NCBI GenBank assembly: GCA_963693305.1
Contig: OY855907.1
Location: 38,633,356 to 38,697,355 of the forward strand
Length of the DNA: 64,000 bases
From: Meandrina meandrites
Lineage: Eukaryota; Cnidaria; Anthozoa; Scleractinia; Meandrinidae
Direction: 5' to 3'
Below are positions 9,297-18,940 of the stretch, in pieces. Position 1 is the stretch's first letter, and every line of letters begins with the position of its first letter. The notes beneath the pieces were generated by a model. The model saw only the letters and a list, made by a program, of their open reading frames with translations, did no database searches and was not told where the DNA came from. The translations under genes were made by a program, and so were the position numbers.

Positions 9297-11243
9297 TCAG
9301 TATCGTGTTTGTCTTAGCTCTCTTTTTCTCTCTTTTTCCGTATTCTGCAGCCACCGGGATTCAAATACTTCCTTCGCCCTGGTCTTTCTAGTTTGCAGCG
9401 CTTCCTCGCGTTGTATATCTTCGAACGCAGCGATATCATTTCTGACTGGAGTCGGTAGTTGCTCTTGAGGGTCGGCCGGGAGCAGATTCAGGTTCTGGCT
9501 TGAGACACCCCTGCATCGGAGTACATTTTGCCTGCTTGCATATTGCTCTTGCCGGATCCGTTTTTCTTCGTTTCCTCTTCTCTCCTCCATTCTAAGTATC
9601 TTCTCAAGTTGCCTTCGACGCAAAGTTCCAGGATGCGACTGCTGGAGAAGTGTTTGCAACTCCCTTGCTCGATCGGCGTCCGGGTAGCTGTCTGTGTCGT
9701 CAGGGGGTTCATCGTCACTCGGTGCCTGACACTCGTCGACCAGTGCTTCTTGAGTCAGCAGAGCAGGAAGGGACAGACCTCTTATTTCTCCCTTTTCCTT
9801 CTCCATCAGAATGCCTTCGGAAGCGGTCATGTCCTCTTCATCGGCGCTGCTTTCGTCTTCGTCTTCTGATTCCTCTTCTCCATCTGGTGCCTGGGCCATC
9901 TTGGCCGCCCAAACGACACAATCCATCACATGCTTCTTCATCCAGGCAGAGGCTCCCTTCTTTGGCTTGGGCAGGCTTTGAAACGTGTAAGTCCTTAATC
10001 GTCTCTCCATCGCAGGTTGGTCGGCAGGACCGAAGTCAAGCGTGCACTGTGATGTTATTAGCATTGGGCAGCGACTGATGAACGCTCGTGCATTTCTGTA
10101 TTTCACGTCATGCGCGGCGTAACCCCCTTGAGTTAAGATTTTCCAATCATCCATGTCGAGTGTTTTTTCCGTTGCCACATCAATGAAAATCACCTCTGTG
10201 TATGGCGTAATCATTGATTTATTAAAGGCACGTTGTTTTGTAACGGTGGCCACGCTCCCATGGTGGATAAGGCCAAGGATGGGAAAAAATAAGCTGGTTT
10301 TCCCGCCGTTTGCATCGCCAACCAGGCATGGCACTTTGTCCTTGTGGCGCTTCTGATTGTAGCTCAGTAACTTCAAAAAATCGTGGCAAAAGTTCCTTAG
10401 GTCTTGTTCTCCCAGACTGTTTTCTAAAACTTCTTGGAAGTACTTTGGTTTGGGGTCGCCCGCCGGATCATAAACGCAGAACGCTCTTGGCGAAACTTTA
10501 CCAATCTGGTGATCTTGAATGGCATCTTGGACGAAGGATCGCCTCTTGACAGACCAGCACCAACCGTCACTCACCTCAATTAGATCATGGTCGATAATCA
10601 ACGGTGCAAACAACTCGCAGTTGGGGTCTGATAATAATCCGATCACGTTCTTCATCTCTCGCACAAGTCTAGCCTTAAAAAACTCGTTTGTTGCCAAGGT
10701 GTTAATGAATGCCGCAGCATCGCATTTGTAAGCGTAAGGGAACTTCGATCGTGAATCTTTCTTGTAAATTGTGCCTCTATAACTGGCGTATCCCAGCTGT
10801 TTTATTGCGATCGAAATGTCATTGATCAAAACCGTTAGTTTGTCTGAAAGCATCTTGTCCCCAGTTGCCTTCTCGAGTGGACTTGAGTTTTCGCCTCCTG
10901 TGTCGACCGCATCAAATCTAAATTTGTCGATTCGCAGTCCAGCACCAAGGAGTTTATCGATTGCTGTTGTTAACAGGGTTTGGAAACGCGAGCTAATCAA
11001 TGTCACTCGAACCATGTTTTCTGTACCGCAGTCATCCAGCTCCTGCAATGATAAGTTTCCCGTGCCGACGACATTTCTATGCTCCATTGCAAAGGTGTGC
11101 CTGTAGGAGGATTGCACCAGATCTTCCATGAAGGGATTTTTGTGGTCTTTCGATACTTTGTATAGTTCTCTCATGGCCTCACATTCCCTACCTTCTGCAA
11201 ACGTGGCCGATGAAAAGTAATATTCTCCATTAAAAAAATGCAA
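9297..11243 (-). CDS. SF3-helicase-like NTPase, main exon (about 648 codons)
   Basis: Long intact minus-strand frame. Around residues 310-330 it has Walker A (VGDANGGKTSLFF). Walker B is EVIFIDVATEK about 40 residues later, and motif C is RCPMLITSQCTLDFG about 50 residues further on, followed by an arginine-finger-like ERRLRTYTF. This order and spacing are those of superfamily 3 helicases of small DNA viruses and parvovirus-like replicons. The C-terminus is acidic (EEESEDEDESSADEE) and then coiled and basic. The first ATG (11,243) follows a pyrimidine tract, so this may be an internal exon rather than the start. I recall relatives only as uncharacterised cnidarian proteins. It may drive replication of the recombinase element. 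Confidence 0.68.
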   Translation of the reverse strand: MHFFNGEYYFSSATFAEGRECEAMRELYKVSKDHKNPFMEDLVQSSYRHTFAMEHRNVVGTGNLSLQELDDCGTENMVRVTLISSRFQTLLTTAIDKLLGAGLRIDKFRFDAVDTGGENSSPLEKATGDKMLSDKLTVLINDISIAIKQLGYASYRGTIYKKDSRSKFPYAYKCDAAAFINTLATNEFFKARLVREMKNVIGLLSDPNCELFAPLIIDHDLIEVSDGWCWSVKRRSFVQDAIQDHQIGKVSPRAFCVYDPAGDPKPKYFQEVLENSLGEQDLRNFCHDFLKLLSYNQKRHKDKVPCLVGDANGGKTSLFFPILGLIHHGSVATVTKQRAFNKSMITPYTEVIFIDVATEKTLDMDDWKILTQGGYAAHDVKYRNARAFISRCPMLITSQCTLDFGPADQPAMERRLRTYTFQSLPKPKKGASAWMKKHVMDCVVWAAKMAQAPDGEEESEDEDESSADEEDMTASEGILMEKEKGEIRGLSLPALLTQEALVDECQAPSDDEPPDDTDSYPDADRARELQTLLQQSHPGTLRRRQLEKILRMEERRGNEEKRIRQEQYASRQNVLRCRGVSSQNLNLLPADPQEQLPTPVRNDIAAFEDIQREEALQTRKTRAKEVFESRWLQNTEKERKRELRQTRY

Positions 11244-11620
11244 TTATAATACATATACTGACGATAAATGATGGAGAGAAATCAAAAATGTGATGTTTGG
11301 CTTGGATGTTGCCCTACTAATTTCTTTATCTTAATTTCCGGTATATTTTTGGCCTGTGGAATTTTTCAAACAAATGCAGAAAGTGCCCTTCCATTGTAGT
11401 CAATCATCCCGAACCAACTGATGATTATTTTTAAGAGAACATAGGTACAATCTTAAAAATATAATAATAATAATATATATTATTATAATATATATATAAC
11501 ATATGTAATTTTCATTTTTACCCTTACGTTACAAATGGCATTTCGTCTGTCTTAGTTCGTTTGAAACCTACTTAATGCGATATTTTTGCTCAAGGTCAAC
11601 CGGAGAGTCCTGCAGTGACT
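11244..11620. other. Probable intron with AT microsatellite
   Basis: Separates the main helicase exon from the next upstream coding segment. It contains a (TA/TAA)-rich tract at about 11,460-11,503 and no ORF. If the helicase gene is spliced as proposed, this is intron 2. Confidence 0.4.
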
Positions 11621-11654
11621 TTAAAGGAAAACGTATGTAAAAACATAATGCTTT

Positions 11655-11945
11655 ACATGTTTATCCGTGACACTCACGCCGTGCATATGCTTTAGCAACT
11701 TTCTGTGTACTGTAATGGGGTTGGCTGGGGCACCATTGGGCGTCGTCAAAGCTAGCCAGTAGGAAATGGCGGGATAAAGTGACTTATTGACAACCGTAGG
11801 ACTTCCATCAATCCATTGTTGAAATGTGCTTGTCGGGATCTGGCTGGTCGGTTCATCGCTCTCATCACTCTCTTTTTCCTGTTCATCATTTACTTTGGCC
11901 TTACTCTTCTCGTGCGTGCTTATTGCACTGAAGAAGAATGCAACA
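11655..11945 (-). CDS. Candidate upstream exon of the SF3-helicase-like gene
   Basis: The minus-strand frame holds a plausible folded segment: an acidic linker (NDEQEKESDESDEPTSQ), then a conserved-looking stretch with TTPNGAPANPITVHRKLLKHMHGV. On the coding strand it is preceded by pyrimidine-rich TTTTTTTCAG and TTCTTCAG acceptors and followed by a GTAAAG donor-like site near 11,640. Its distance and strand suit an internal exon of the helicase gene. No known domain is recognised; transcript evidence would be needed. Confidence 0.4.
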
Positions 11946-12119
11946 TCTACAATTTCTGAAAAAAAGTCCAAAATTATCACTATTCACGCCAACTTCTAAA
12001 ACACCAACTTCTAAAACACTCTGAAAAAAAGTCCAAAATTATCACTATTCACGCCAACTTCTAAAACACTCTTGCTAGATTGAAAACAGCAAGTTAAAAG
12101 CCAAGTCAAGTTTGGGCAA

Positions 12120-12328
12120 TACCAACCAGAAATTGCCGTGTCGCAAGCGTCTCTTGTAGCGCAGATCGTATCCCAAGACTTCTTGAGATTTCTTTCCTTG
12201 ACGTCGCATACACATTTAGCACTTATAACGCTGCATTTTCCAGACACAACAGGACCCATAAAACAGAGAGCATTTCCCTTAATGGCTCTGCTGTTCAACT
12301 GTCTGCAAGGCTGTTTCGCTCTCAACAT
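12120..12328 (-). CDS. Candidate first exon of the SF3-helicase-like gene
   Basis: The minus-strand frame from an internal ATG (MLRAKQPCRQLNS...) to about 12,125, where a GTTGGT/GTATTG donor-like sequence follows the codons for AISG. It is Cys-rich (six Cys in about 60 residues) and basic. A TATATAAA box lies about 50 bp upstream, which argues for a genuine first exon. No domain is recognised. Confidence 0.35.
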
Positions 12329-12375
12329 CTTCGCGTCTCGTGAATAGTGGTGCAAATAGCTTGAGAGAAGTGGCT

Positions 12376-12383
12376 CTTTATAT
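12376..12383 (-). promoter_or_regulatory. TATA box upstream of the helicase gene
   Basis: TATATAAA on the minus strand, roughly 30 bp upstream of a likely transcription start and about 50 bp upstream of the candidate first ATG. It is the best promoter-like signal in this insert. Confidence 0.4.
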
Positions 12384-12389
12384 ACACTA

Positions 12390-13010
12390 CGGTAGTTGCG
12401 AGATCACGAGGAATAAATCACATTTCACCTTAAAGCAAATGCCTTCACCATATCGGAAACTGCTCCTTTTGCTGCGAAATATCTGCGTGAGGTTCTAACA
12501 ACAATTACCGCTTAATAAAACCCACCGAACCTATCGTTTCCACAATAATGATGTTCTAATTGCAGTGTTCAACTTTGTAAGACAGCATTCAGTAAAAAGG
12601 CGGACAAAAATATTCCTTCACCGTATTGAGAAATGTCGCTCTTGTTTTTAACAGTGAAACCCTGTTTGGGTGACAATTTGACTAGAAGCTGCCAATGCCA
12701 AATGAACATAGTATTGTCCAATAAAATAGTGGATATTTTAGCAAGAAAACGGAAAAAAGATATCACAAGGAAACAGATGCACTTAGAGTTTTGGGACTTC
12801 CGAAATTGTGCGAAATTCCGACATTGTGCTAATTTGACTAAACGCCACTATTGTAGAACAAATGTCACTTGCTCAAAAGAAATAAATAACAACCTCAGTT
12901 CAATGAATAAGTGTAATTTTAATTAAGGGATCTGAATAAACCCCGAAAATGGGTGATGATTGAGTACCAGCATTTGTGCCTATAGTTTCCAAATGAGTGA
13001 TGTAGTTTAC
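12390..13010. other. Non-coding spacer in the recombinase element
   Basis: No credible gene. Two weakly similar segments (around 12,445 and 12,618, CTTCACCRTAT...GAAA) hint at old duplicated repeats. Minus- and plus-strand ORFs here are short and overlap each other antisense. Confidence 0.45.
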
Positions 13011-13715
13011 ATGTTCATTTCTTCTTAGATACTTCTGATTATAAAGAAAAGTAAGAGAGTAGCACACTCTTGTTTCCGTCTTTGCCGTGACAACCGTCAT
13101 ATCCGACTTCAAATAAAAACTTTTCACTTGAAATATATTCCATCTAAACAATCATTCACTGCAAGTTCACCTGTCAGAGTAAAGTTTTAAAAAACGAGCG
13201 GAAATGACGGACATCACGGAAAGGACGGAAACCTGAATAAAATTAAACTTTCTTCTCTATCTTACTGTAAGTATTTCTTACAAATTAAATATATAATTGT
13301 TTTATGTATTTCTTCTTAGATACTTCCAGTTGGAAAGAGAAGTAAAAGAGATAATATAATCTTCAAAGGACGGAAATCTGAGTAACATTAAACCATCTTC
13401 TCTATCTTACTGTAAGTATTCGTTACAAATTAAATATATAATTTTTATACTTATTTCTTCTTAGATACTTCCAGTTGAAAAGAGCAGTAAGAGAGATAAT
13501 ATAGTCTTGCTTCCGTCCTTTCCGTGATGACCGTCATATCCAACTTCAAATAAAAACTTTTCACTTGAAATGTATTCCATCTAGACAATCATTGACAGCA
13601 AGTTCCCCAGTCACACAATACAGTTTAAAAAAACGAACGGAAACGACAGACATTACGAAAAGGACAGAAACCTGAATATTCTTCTTCTCTATCTTACTGT
13701 AAGTATTACTACGAA
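13010..13715. repeat. Long direct repeats near the right end of the recombinase element
   Basis: A block beginning TTTCTTCTTAGATACTTC recurs at about 13,017, 13,310 and 13,462. The segment with CCGTCATATCC...AAATAAAAACTTTTCACTTGAAAT occurs at about 13,095 and 13,535. The tail with GGAAAYGACRGACAT...TATCTTACTGTAAGTATT recurs at about 13,200, 13,395 and 13,640. Together this is two full copies of a roughly 300-bp unit plus a partial middle copy. The right end of the array abuts the PolB junction, so it may be a terminal recognition region. Confidence 0.7.
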
Positions 13716-13755
13716 ATTGGACATTTAGGAAGGGGAACGAGGACATTTGGAAAAC

Positions 13756-14440
13756 GATCATGATAGTCTCCCAATGTTTTACATTCAAAAGTCTCCCAGA
13801 CTGTCTGCGCGTGAGCGTACTCATCTTCTGTTATGTGCTCGTTGTTGAGATTGCTGTAGAACTTCCGGAAGACTTGTTTCGCTGAATCTCGCCCATGAGT
13901 CCATGTACTCGTAAGGGTAAATCCCCTTTTTGTAAAGCAGGTCGCTGCCATTTTAAATGGTTGATGTGATTTTTAGTGACTCGTTCGGCGTTGCTCTTAC
14001 AAGAGAATCAAGGCTTCCTTGCAAAAAGTTCAAGCTGTCAATGAAACGCAGACCTCCAACCGAAAAGGTAATGTATTTCTCAATGTTGTTTGCGACGCAT
14101 TTTACCTCTTTCTGCAAATTTGACATCGCTTTCATTAAATGGTGTGCGTCGTAGCCCCTCAGGTTGTGAAATACAACTGGTATCTGGTCTGTTTTGGGCT
14201 TTATTCTCATTTTAAGGTTACATTCGTTATGCGCGGCTCCGCGGTACGCGCCCGTCATGTGGCAATGGTCTTTTACCGCGTCTCTGAAGTTTTTCTGAAG
14301 CAGAGGCTTTTCACAGAAATAACAATTCACCTGTGCCTTTGCCTGCTCCTGGTCCTTTTTCTCTGTTACCTTTTTTAGTGTTTTTATCCCGTTGACCTTT
14401 TTTTCTGCCTCCTTTTTTCGACTATTTTGCTTGGTTACCA
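13756..14440 (-). pseudogene. PolB middle piece of Polinton A (exonuclease/TPR1 region), frameshifted
   Basis: Minus-strand frames encode a Cys/His cluster (CYFCEKPLL...DHCHMTGAYRGAAH), then the exonuclease motif II region (VVFHNLRGYDAHHL), then a segment with NEHITEDEYAHAQTVWETF. The reading uses at least three frames, with breaks near 13,880 and 13,955. The C-terminal end stops at about 13,756 and continues in the piece ending at 6,455. The N-terminal end, a Lys-rich stretch at about 14,420-14,440, continues in the piece beginning at about 26,490. The order matches full-length Polinton PolB. Confidence 0.82.
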
Positions 14441-14686
14441 AGGAAAATGGTAAGAATTGGGATCATTGGTGGCACTCTCTGACCCACATTTTTGTATACT
14501 CTCAAGGGACTGTTTTAATTGGTCAAGGGAATACTTTTCGCTGTGGGCGATAAAAACGTCACTGGATAGGAATGCGTCCGCAGTTTTCGATCCCGAAATG
14601 TTATTTTCACGCGTCGCTCGTCATTTAGCCTGTCTAGCCTTTTGCAAACTACAGGCAGGTATTTTTTAAAGATCTGTGCTATTAAT

Positions 14687-16285
14687 CGATTGAATTGCTT
14701 AGTTTTACATGCTTAAAAGCTGCTGCGAATCTTCATTGTCAGAGAATATTGGCCAATGCTATTTTCTATTGTTACAAGTCTATTGTTTGTCGTCTTCATT
14801 GAAAGAAGTATTTTTAGCTCGTCACGCAATCTTTTGTTTTGACCACAATTCACGGACTTGATCACGACAGCAGCTTCTCAAGACTTCAGACAGGAAAATG
14901 GTAATGTACAATATTGCTTCGAACTTAAATGGAATTTTTAGAAGGATCGGTAAAGCCACTTCGTGAAAAATTGACTGCAAAAAGCCATCGGGCTAAAATT
15001 AAACTTACGCTTTAGCGTGAATAATGCAGGATCTCACGGCTTCAGAAATATGCAGAATTTTGAAGCTTTGATATATTAGTAGCTACATCTTGAAATGAGA
15101 ATTAATCTAAAACAAAACTTCCTTCAAGTTTCTTTCATTTGCCCAGTTTACGTTTGGAATTTTAGGCTTCTGAAGCGTATTGATTTGAAAAGCGCATGGT
15201 GACATCTTATATGCAGCGTGCGGCCGACTTACTGTACCATCGCATTGTTGTTTATTTAATAATTGTGTTCAGTTCACGACCTTTTACATGCAAAGATTTA
15301 CTACAGTACTTCGGAAAATGCAAACAAGTATTTTTTTGTTATTAGTTATAGTGATGGATAGCATAAAAAGCAATCTGAGTGTTAATTTTGTGGAAGGAAT
15401 TCAGTAGTTTTCCGCTATCTCACGGCTTATCTCCAATTACCGCTTTTCTGTACCAAGATAATACCACTGGTGGTTAAATAAATGTCAGTGACAGTTATAC
15501 AGAATGAAAACCTACCTTTCATAAAAAGCAATGTGAGTGTTAATTTTGTGGAAGGAATTCAGTAGTTGTCCGCTATCTCACGGCACCATGATTCGCAAAT
15601 TATTATCCCCAGTTACCGCTGGTGGTGGTTAAATAAATGTCAGTGACAGTTATACAGAATGAAAACCTACCTTTCATAAAAAGCAATGTGAGTGTTAATT
15701 TTGTGGAAGGAATTCAGTAGTTGTCCGCTATCTCACGGCACCATGATTCGCAAATTATTATCCCCAGTTACCGCTGGTGGTGGTTAAATAAATGTCAGTG
15801 ACAGTTGTACAGAATGAAAGCCTACCTTTCACCAGAGTGTTTCGAACTAGTGTTATATTTTGTAGAAAGAGTTCGTGTTTTTGCGAGTTGTTAAAATGAC
15901 TCGCGGAGGTGAAGAAATTCTTTTCACCGTCTTCAAGTTTGGTTTGGGATCAATTTAACAAGGTTGATAATTAACATTTCAAACCATGAATTGGTCTTTC
16001 AGCGTGTCTAGTTGTAATAAACGTTTACTTCAGAAAAGAATTGTTTGTCTGAATTTAGTACGCATATGGTATATTTTTTCCCACTCGCACGTTTGTGTTA
16101 AAAGCCGTAAAAGAGCCAGGAATTTTTTTTTTTTTTTTGGGGGGGGGGGGGTGGGGGGTGGGTGAGCGCTAATAAAAGCCTTCTGGACCGTGAGTCAATG
16201 GGTTAGTGCATCACAAATCGCTTTCAATACTAACATTTCCCCAACGCATACTACATGCGAAATAGTCGAATCTCGAAGAGATTCA
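14687..16285. repeat. Repeat R, copy 1
   Basis: A non-coding unit beginning CGATTGAATTGCTTAG and ending near CGAATCTCGAAGAGATT. The same sequence recurs as copy 2 at 16,288-16,618 plus 25,546-26,486. Shared landmarks include GCTGCTGCGAATCTTCATTG, TAGCTCGTCA, CTTTCATTTGCCCAGTT and GACTCGCGGAGGTGAAGAAA. It contains an extra tandem expansion (15,362-15,835) and a T/G homopolymer run at about 16,121-16,165. No ORF. Confidence 0.75.
15362..15835. repeat. Three tandem copies of a ~158-bp unit inside repeat R
   Basis: The segment AAAAAGCAATSTGAGTGTTAA...GAATTCAGTAGTT...CTATCTCACGG starts at about 15,364, 15,523 and 15,681. Copy 2 of repeat R has a single equivalent at about 25,889, so the expansion happened after the duplication or collapsed in the other copy. 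Confidence 0.8.
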
Positions 16286-16287
16286 TC

Positions 16288-16618
16288 GATTGAGTCGCTT
16301 AGTTTTGCATGCTTAAAAGCTGCTGCGAATCTTCATTGTCAGAGGATATTGGCCAATGCTATTTTCTATTGTTACAAGTCTATTGTTTGTCGTCTTCATT
16401 GAAAGAAGTATTTTTAGCTCGTCAACACAATTCACGGACTTGATCACGACTTAATGCAGCTTCTCAAGACTTCAGACAGGAAAATGGTAGTGTACAATAT
16501 TGCTTCGAACTTAAATGGAACTTAGCTGGAATTTTTAGAAGGATCGGTAAAGCCACTTAGTGAAAAATTGACTGCAAAAAGCCGTCGGGCTAAAATTAAA
16601 CTTACGCTTAAGAGTGAA
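16288..16618. repeat. Repeat R, copy 2 (5' part)
   Basis: Near-identical to 14,687-15,020. It ends at the 8-bp sequence AGAGTGAA, where the inner transposon begins. The rest of this copy resumes at 25,546 with AGCGTGAA. Confidence 0.8.
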
Positions 16619-16814
16619 CAGGGGGGGCCAAAGACTCGCGGATTTTTCAAGGATTTTTCGTGTTACCATCATCGCCGGTAATTTGACGTCACATTCGGTC
16701 AAAAATGGGCAAAAATGTCGAGCACCTCGTCTCCGCGAATCGTCGAAAATAATTTTCAAGTAGACGTGTTTGTTTGTTTTTTTGGGAGTGGACAGCCTCA
16801 TATAATTTTGGTCT

Positions 16815-17600
16815 ATGCAGTCGAGGGAGGTTGTAGGGACATTGCCTCGACTATTTGTGGAAAGATGTCGTGAAAGAAATAGCTTTACTACAAAATTGAT
16901 GGCAAATAACGACGGTGTACTTCTGTGTCATGGCGGAAAATTTCGCTTACTCCAAATAATTGACCTGCCAACTTTTGGATCTAGCAATCACGGATGTAGC
17001 AAAAGTGATTATTTAAATAGCCTATTCTGTTTACAACACCACGGATCAAACACTGGTGGTTGTAGTTTGCAGTGGCTATGGCTGGAATATTGTATCACAA
17101 GCCTTGAAGTTAAAATTTCGAGCGAGTCATCTCTGCAAGACGTCGAAAAGAAGTTTGTAGCAGGCATATTGTCTTCGTGTTTCTGAACTGACAGTTCTTG
17201 TGATTTTGTACTGTGGGACAGCGACACGTTGCAGATAGATTGCTTTGACCATTGCCGGAAAGATTTTGATTTCAGATGCAGTTTGAGGGAAGTTTGAAGG
17301 AAAATGACTGAGACCTGCGGGGAGCGAAGTGCTGTGTCGTGGCGAATAATTTCACACTCACAAAACACGTGTCGTTCCAACTTTTGGACCTAGCGATAGC
17401 TAATGCACGGAAAACGTTAAGTGAAATAGCCTATTCTGTTTACTAAGCTATGGATGAATTACTCGTGGTTTTAGTTTGCAGTGTCTACCTCGGCGATATA
17501 CTTGTCACAAGTCTTGAAGTTTGAGAGGTCGGAATCACTGGAGGCGTTTTTGTGCTATAAACAAGTGCGCACGTGAACTGGAAAGAAGACATCACACAAG
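16815..17600. repeat. Left subterminal satellite (about two diverged units)
   Basis: Two related blocks, about 16,900-17,125 and 17,320-17,530. Both have a segment with AATAGCCTATTCTGTTTAC, then GTGGTTKTAGTTTGCAGTG, then CACAAGYCTTGAAGTT. In inverted orientation they match the right subterminal array (24,240-25,270): CACTGGTGGTTACAGTTTG and CTTGTGATAATGATATCG have counterparts here. Confidence 0.65.
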
Positions 17601-17905
17601 CTGTGTGTTAAAATAAAGGTCAGTATTCTTTTACTCGCTCTTTATTTGAACAATTTTTGCTCCAGTGGGGGGTACAATACATCACATGTAAGCTTTAAAT
17701 ACAGAAATCGGTTATTGCGATCATCAGTTACCGTGAATATTTCCCCCACTTTCACATATGTCAAAAGCAATTGAACCGACCAATTCGAATCATGCCTTGC
17801 TTTTAGGTTCATGAAAAATCATACTTTTGATCGCTCGGCGAAAACGTTTGGAGGAAGCATCGGACTCGAGTTAGAATTTTATTGGGTACTCCTGCAGTGA
17901 GGTCT

Positions 17906-18053
17906 GGGTAAGATTTCTGCACAGCCCCATACATTAATTATGTATGCAGCTATTTCATACTATCACTATACACAAACAGCAATCATGAAAAGAACGAGTC
18001 AGTCAGAAAATTGTATGCATAATTAATGTATGGGGCTGTGTGGAAATCTTGCC
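17906..18053. mobile_element. 148-bp MITE with 8-bp target duplication
   Basis: Terminal inverted repeats of about 36 bp: GGTAAGATTTCTGCACAGCC... at the left, and at the right an inverted copy ending GTGTGGAAATCTTGCC, both including CCCCATACATTAATTATG. The flanks are identical, TGAGGTCT at 17,898-17,905 and 18,054-18,061. No coding capacity. The 8-bp duplication suggests mobilisation by a hAT- or P-type transposase. Confidence 0.85.
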
Positions 18054-18061
18054 TGAGGTCT

Positions 18062-18940
18062 GTTATGCCGAAGTGGTTGTTTTGGTTCACCAGATGTTAA
18101 AAATTAGCCAGCTTTTAAAAGCGGTAGCATTGCTCTACAAATATGGGTGGCTGTTTGTGAAAGGTGGCTGCATATACTTACGGAACAAAGACCTGGGAAT
18201 AGCTGTATTGGTTGTGTCTTGCAACCATGATTGTTGCTTGCAACCACGTGACAAGGCGGCCATGTTGGTGGTCAAAACAATAAAACACTTTTGCGCAGAA
18301 TTTGCGTGATAAAAAAGTTAAGTTCCCAGTGGAGGAAAACGCTTTGTTCTTGTCCCCCAGCATGGCTGCCATGACGTCAGTTGTAAGCCAGCAATATGCT
18401 TGCACCACCAGTGAAAACCAGGCTTTTAACAGTTTTCAGTATTCAAAAAACAGCTTTGACACCAGCACAAGCACATGGATCAAAATTTTAATAGTTTCCT
18501 TTTCTTGTGCCGACACTTGCATTATGTTGCATGAAAATTGAAAAAGCCATAAGGACAAGGAAATTTACGACCGCTGGCCATGTCTGAACAATTAAAACAT
18601 TGGTTTCAGATTTCTCTAATGTCTGAGCATTTGAGCCTTGTAACTAGTAAAAATTTTCTGCTTAGGCTTATGCTGACCTTCATTTTCACTTGCCCTTGTG
18701 ATTGCAATTTGCAAGTAAAAACCAGGCTTGATCTCAAAGTGGGGTCAAGATTTTCTTGGTCCCATGAAAACCCTCCCAAACTTCATTTTAAAGGGTAGTA
18801 ACCCAGAGGATATGGTGTATAATTGGCAGTATTGCCTACTACTGACACTCCATTAACCTCATAAGGAGACTTATCTACAGTGTATATCTTAATCCTCAAT
18901 TGCAACCTCATGGTCACACAAACAATAGTGGGAGGAGTTA
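18062..18940. other. Non-coding repeat-derived DNA
   Basis: Short ORFs overlap on both strands. The sequence around 18,215-18,290 (CTTGCAACCACGTGACAAGGCGGCCATGTTGG) resembles common cnidarian dispersed repeats. No gene is supported. Confidence 0.4.

Larger units (their letters stand above)
6456..13755. mobile_element. Tyrosine-recombinase element (Crypton-like) with SF3-helicase gene, inserted in PolB
   Basis: The insert is bounded by the interrupted PolB frame: coding stops at about 6,455 and resumes at about 13,756, both within the same Asp codon region. It contains a palindrome array (6,640-7,245), a zinc finger/tyrosine recombinase/Myb gene (plus strand), a convergent SF3-helicase-like gene with candidate upstream exons (minus strand), and long direct repeats near the right end (13,010-13,715). 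I find no clear terminal inverted repeats and no obvious target duplication, which fits tyrosine-recombinase elements such as Cryptons. Other insertions could lie within it. Boundaries are good to roughly 10 bp. Confidence 0.6.

Noticed and set aside
9528..11106. Plus-strand ORFs antisense to the SF3-helicase-like gene
   Set aside because: The minus-strand frame has clear Walker A, Walker B and motif C; the antisense ORFs have none.
16121..16165. T/G homopolymer tract as a poly(A) tail of a retrotransposed copy
   Set aside because: No coding or retroelement sequence adjoins it; the second repeat copy has only a short G run here.
15728..16402. Short ORFs in repeat R
   Set aside because: Not conserved between the two copies of the repeat; no motif.
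16535..18541. Possible transposase gene inside the 8.9-kb transposon
   Set aside because: I looked for DDE/hAT/P motifs on both strands and found none; the ORFs are short and overlapping.
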